Of a stretch of 64,000 bases of DNA, positions 62,733 to 64,000 are shown one piece after another; the stretch's first letter is position 1; each line of letters begins with the position of its first letter. Where the stretch lies: positions 62,001 to 126,000 of the forward strand of contig CAMAXI010000001.1 of the NCBI GenBank assembly GCA_945862165.1. The letters are read 5' to 3'. Below the pieces are notes generated by a model that made no database searches, was not told the origin of the DNA, and was given only the letters and a program-made list of their open reading frames with translations. Origin of the DNA: Chryseobacterium gleum. Its GTDB lineage: Bacteria > Bacteroidota > Bacteroidia > Flavobacteriales_D > Crocinitomicaceae. A program made the translations under genes and the position numbers.

Positions 62733-63914
62733 ATGAAAAAAGATTATTTAAAAACGGCTCAAAAAGAAACAATTGCGATTCGTAAACACATTGACCGTAC
62801 GTATCAAAAAGAACATTCCAATCCACTTTATTTAACAAGTAGTTTCACGTTTGATTCTGCTGAAGAAATGGCAGCAGTTTTTGCAGATGAGCAAGAAGGT
62901 AACATATACTCACGCTATTCAAATCCAAATGTTCAGGAATTAATTGACAAGGTTGCTATTTTAGAAAATGCAGAAAGTGGATGGGCAACTTCTTCTGGTA
63001 TGGCTGCAGTTTTCACTACTTTCGCTGCATTACTTCAAGCTGGCGACCACATTGTTTCGAGTCGCTCTGTCTTTGGTTCTACCCATCGTCTATTTACCGA
63101 GATTTTTCCAAAATGGGGAATTACAACTACCTATGTGGATGCATTAGATTACGAAGGATATAAAAATGCCATTCAAGAAAATACGAAAATTTTATATTTA
63201 GAAACACCTTCCAATCCTGCATTAGAAATTATTGATTTGGAACTAGTTGGTGATATATGTAAAAATGCAAATATACTTTTTGCAGTAGATAATTGTTTTG
63301 CAACACCTGTTTTACAAAGACCAATTGACTTAGGAGCACATATCTCTATTCATTCTACAACAAAATTTATGGATGGACAAGGTCGTACATTGGGAGGTTT
63401 GATTCTAGGTACTAAAGAAATCATCGCAAAAATTGAAGCCTTTGCTAGACATACTGGACCTGCTTTAAGTCCTTTTAATGCATGGGTAATTTCGAAATCG
63501 ATTGAAACGCTATACTTACGTGTGAACCACATGAGTAATACTGCCTATGAAATCGCTAAAAAATTGGAAAATCATGCTGCAATCTCCTTTGTAAAATATC
63601 CTTTTTTAGAAAGTCATCCAAATTATGTAACTGCCAAAAAACAAATGTTTGGTGGTGGTGGAATAGTTACTTTTGAAATTAAGGGAGGTTTAGAAGCAGG
63701 AAGAAATTTCTTAAATAAATTACAATTATTTTCATTGACGCCTAACTTAGGAGATGCGAAAAGTATTGCAACGCACCCAGCTTCCACTACCCATTCTAAA
63801 CTAAAACCAGAAGAGCGAATCGCTGTTGGAATTACAGATGGATTGGTTAGACTTTCTATTGGTTTAGAACATATAGATGATATTTGGGAAGATATCCAAC
63901 AAGCGTTATCTTAG
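62733..63914 (+). CDS. metZ: O-succinylhomoserine sulfhydrylase-type PLP enzyme (MetZ)
   Basis: Cys/Met-metabolism PLP enzyme of 393 residues that converts acylhomoserine and sulfide directly to homocysteine. PLP Lys211 lies in HSTTKFMDGQGRTLGG; the DGQGR that follows is typical of MetZ rather than cystathionine gamma-synthase. Other landmarks are YSRYSNPNVQELIDKVAILE (about residues 59-78), SSGMAAVFTTFAALLQAGDH, YLETPSNPALEI and AVDNCFATPVLQRP (about 184-197, with the PLP-nitrogen Asp). It completes the metX-hom pathway. Acetyl- versus succinylhomoserine preference is undecided. Confidence 0.92.
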   Translation: MKKDYLKTAQKETIAIRKHIDRTYQKEHSNPLYLTSSFTFDSAEEMAAVFADEQEGNIYSRYSNPNVQELIDKVAILENAESGWATSSGMAAVFTTFAALLQAGDHIVSSRSVFGSTHRLFTEIFPKWGITTTYVDALDYEGYKNAIQENTKILYLETPSNPALEIIDLELVGDICKNANILFAVDNCFATPVLQRPIDLGAHISIHSTTKFMDGQGRTLGGLILGTKEIIAKIEAFARHTGPALSPFNAWVISKSIETLYLRVNHMSNTAYEIAKKLENHAAISFVKYPFLESHPNYVTAKKQMFGGGGIVTFEIKGGLEAGRNFLNKLQLFSLTPNLGDAKSIATHPASTTHSKLKPEERIAVGITDGLVRLSIGLEHIDDIWEDIQQALS

Positions 63915-64000
63915 ATGATTAAAGTTAATTTAATTCAAAAATTAAAGAAAGCTATGCTCATTCTAGTAGGAATTGTGCTGATTTTGTTTATCAGTGGTTG
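63915..64000 (+). CDS. start of an exported or lipid-anchored protein, cut by the window edge
   Basis: An open frame begins at ATG 63915, directly after the metZ stop, and runs off the window. The 28 visible codons read as a basic N-terminus (KVNLIQKLKK) and a hydrophobic stretch (LILVGIVLILFISG). If the next codon is Cys, this would be a lipobox. Function cannot be stated. Confidence 0.5.
   Translation, partial: MIKVNLIQKLKKAMLILVGIVLILFISG

Noticed and set aside
1-64000. tRNA, rRNA, insertion sequences, prophage or CRISPR arrays
   Set aside because: None could be recognised; no transposase, integrase or Cas motif appears in any reading frame examined.

Overview
The window looks like a chromosome segment of a Bacteroidota bacterium, most likely order Flavobacteriales. 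The evidence is AT-rich DNA, promoters of the Bacteroidota type (TAnnTTTG near -7, some with TTTG/TTG about 17-22 bases upstream), no obvious Shine-Dalgarno sequences, and a giant secreted protein ending in a type IX secretion (T9SS type A) sorting domain. A Crocinitomicaceae/Fluviicola-like origin is only a guess.

Positions 1-20482 are a surface-polysaccharide (O-antigen/capsule-like) locus, all on the + strand. It holds acyltransferases, glycosyltransferases and a Wzy-like polymerase (3076). A UDP-L-FucNAc cassette follows: CapE-, cupin-, CapF- and CapG-like genes at 5637-9357, then a WbuB-like transferase. Next is a second sugar-nucleotide module: PIG-L deacetylase, formyltransferase, NeuD/PglD-like acetyltransferase, LegC/PglE-like aminotransferase and FlaA1/PglF-like dehydratase (10580-15087). 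It feeds a PglC-like phosphoglycosyl transferase whose expected nucleophile Asp is Asn. A separate promoter then starts a larger phosphoglycosyl transferase, a Wza-like export lipoprotein and a Wzc-like tyrosine kinase/co-polymerase. A Wzx flippase is not seen and may lie upstream.

Positions 20490-45358 are housekeeping genes on both strands: endonuclease III (without Fe-S cysteines), terC, menD, rpsA, pgk, valS, an M61 peptidase, a methyltransferase, cystathionine beta-synthase, a BtuF-like protein, a RecD-like helicase, a large unrecognised exported protein, two DEAD-box-type helicases, a transaldolase, the 4.5S SRP RNA gene, an HtrA protease and trxB.

Positions 45479-58041 (- strand) hold the 2243-residue T9SS-exported repeat protein, pnp, a YoeB-type toxin with a non-YefM antitoxin wedged between pnp and rpsO, rpsO itself, and a secreted GH2 beta-mannosidase.

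Positions 58144-64000 are a sulfur/methionine region: an Rrf2 regulator with four cysteines, a SAM-I riboswitch controlling metX-hom, two half-size YeeE/YedE sulfur transporters, an OsmC protein and a MetZ-type sulfhydrylase. The coding sequence of the first transporter contains two back-to-back perfect palindromes, which look like an in-frame insertion of a small palindromic element. This and the non-canonical phosphoglycosyl transferase are the observations I would check first.
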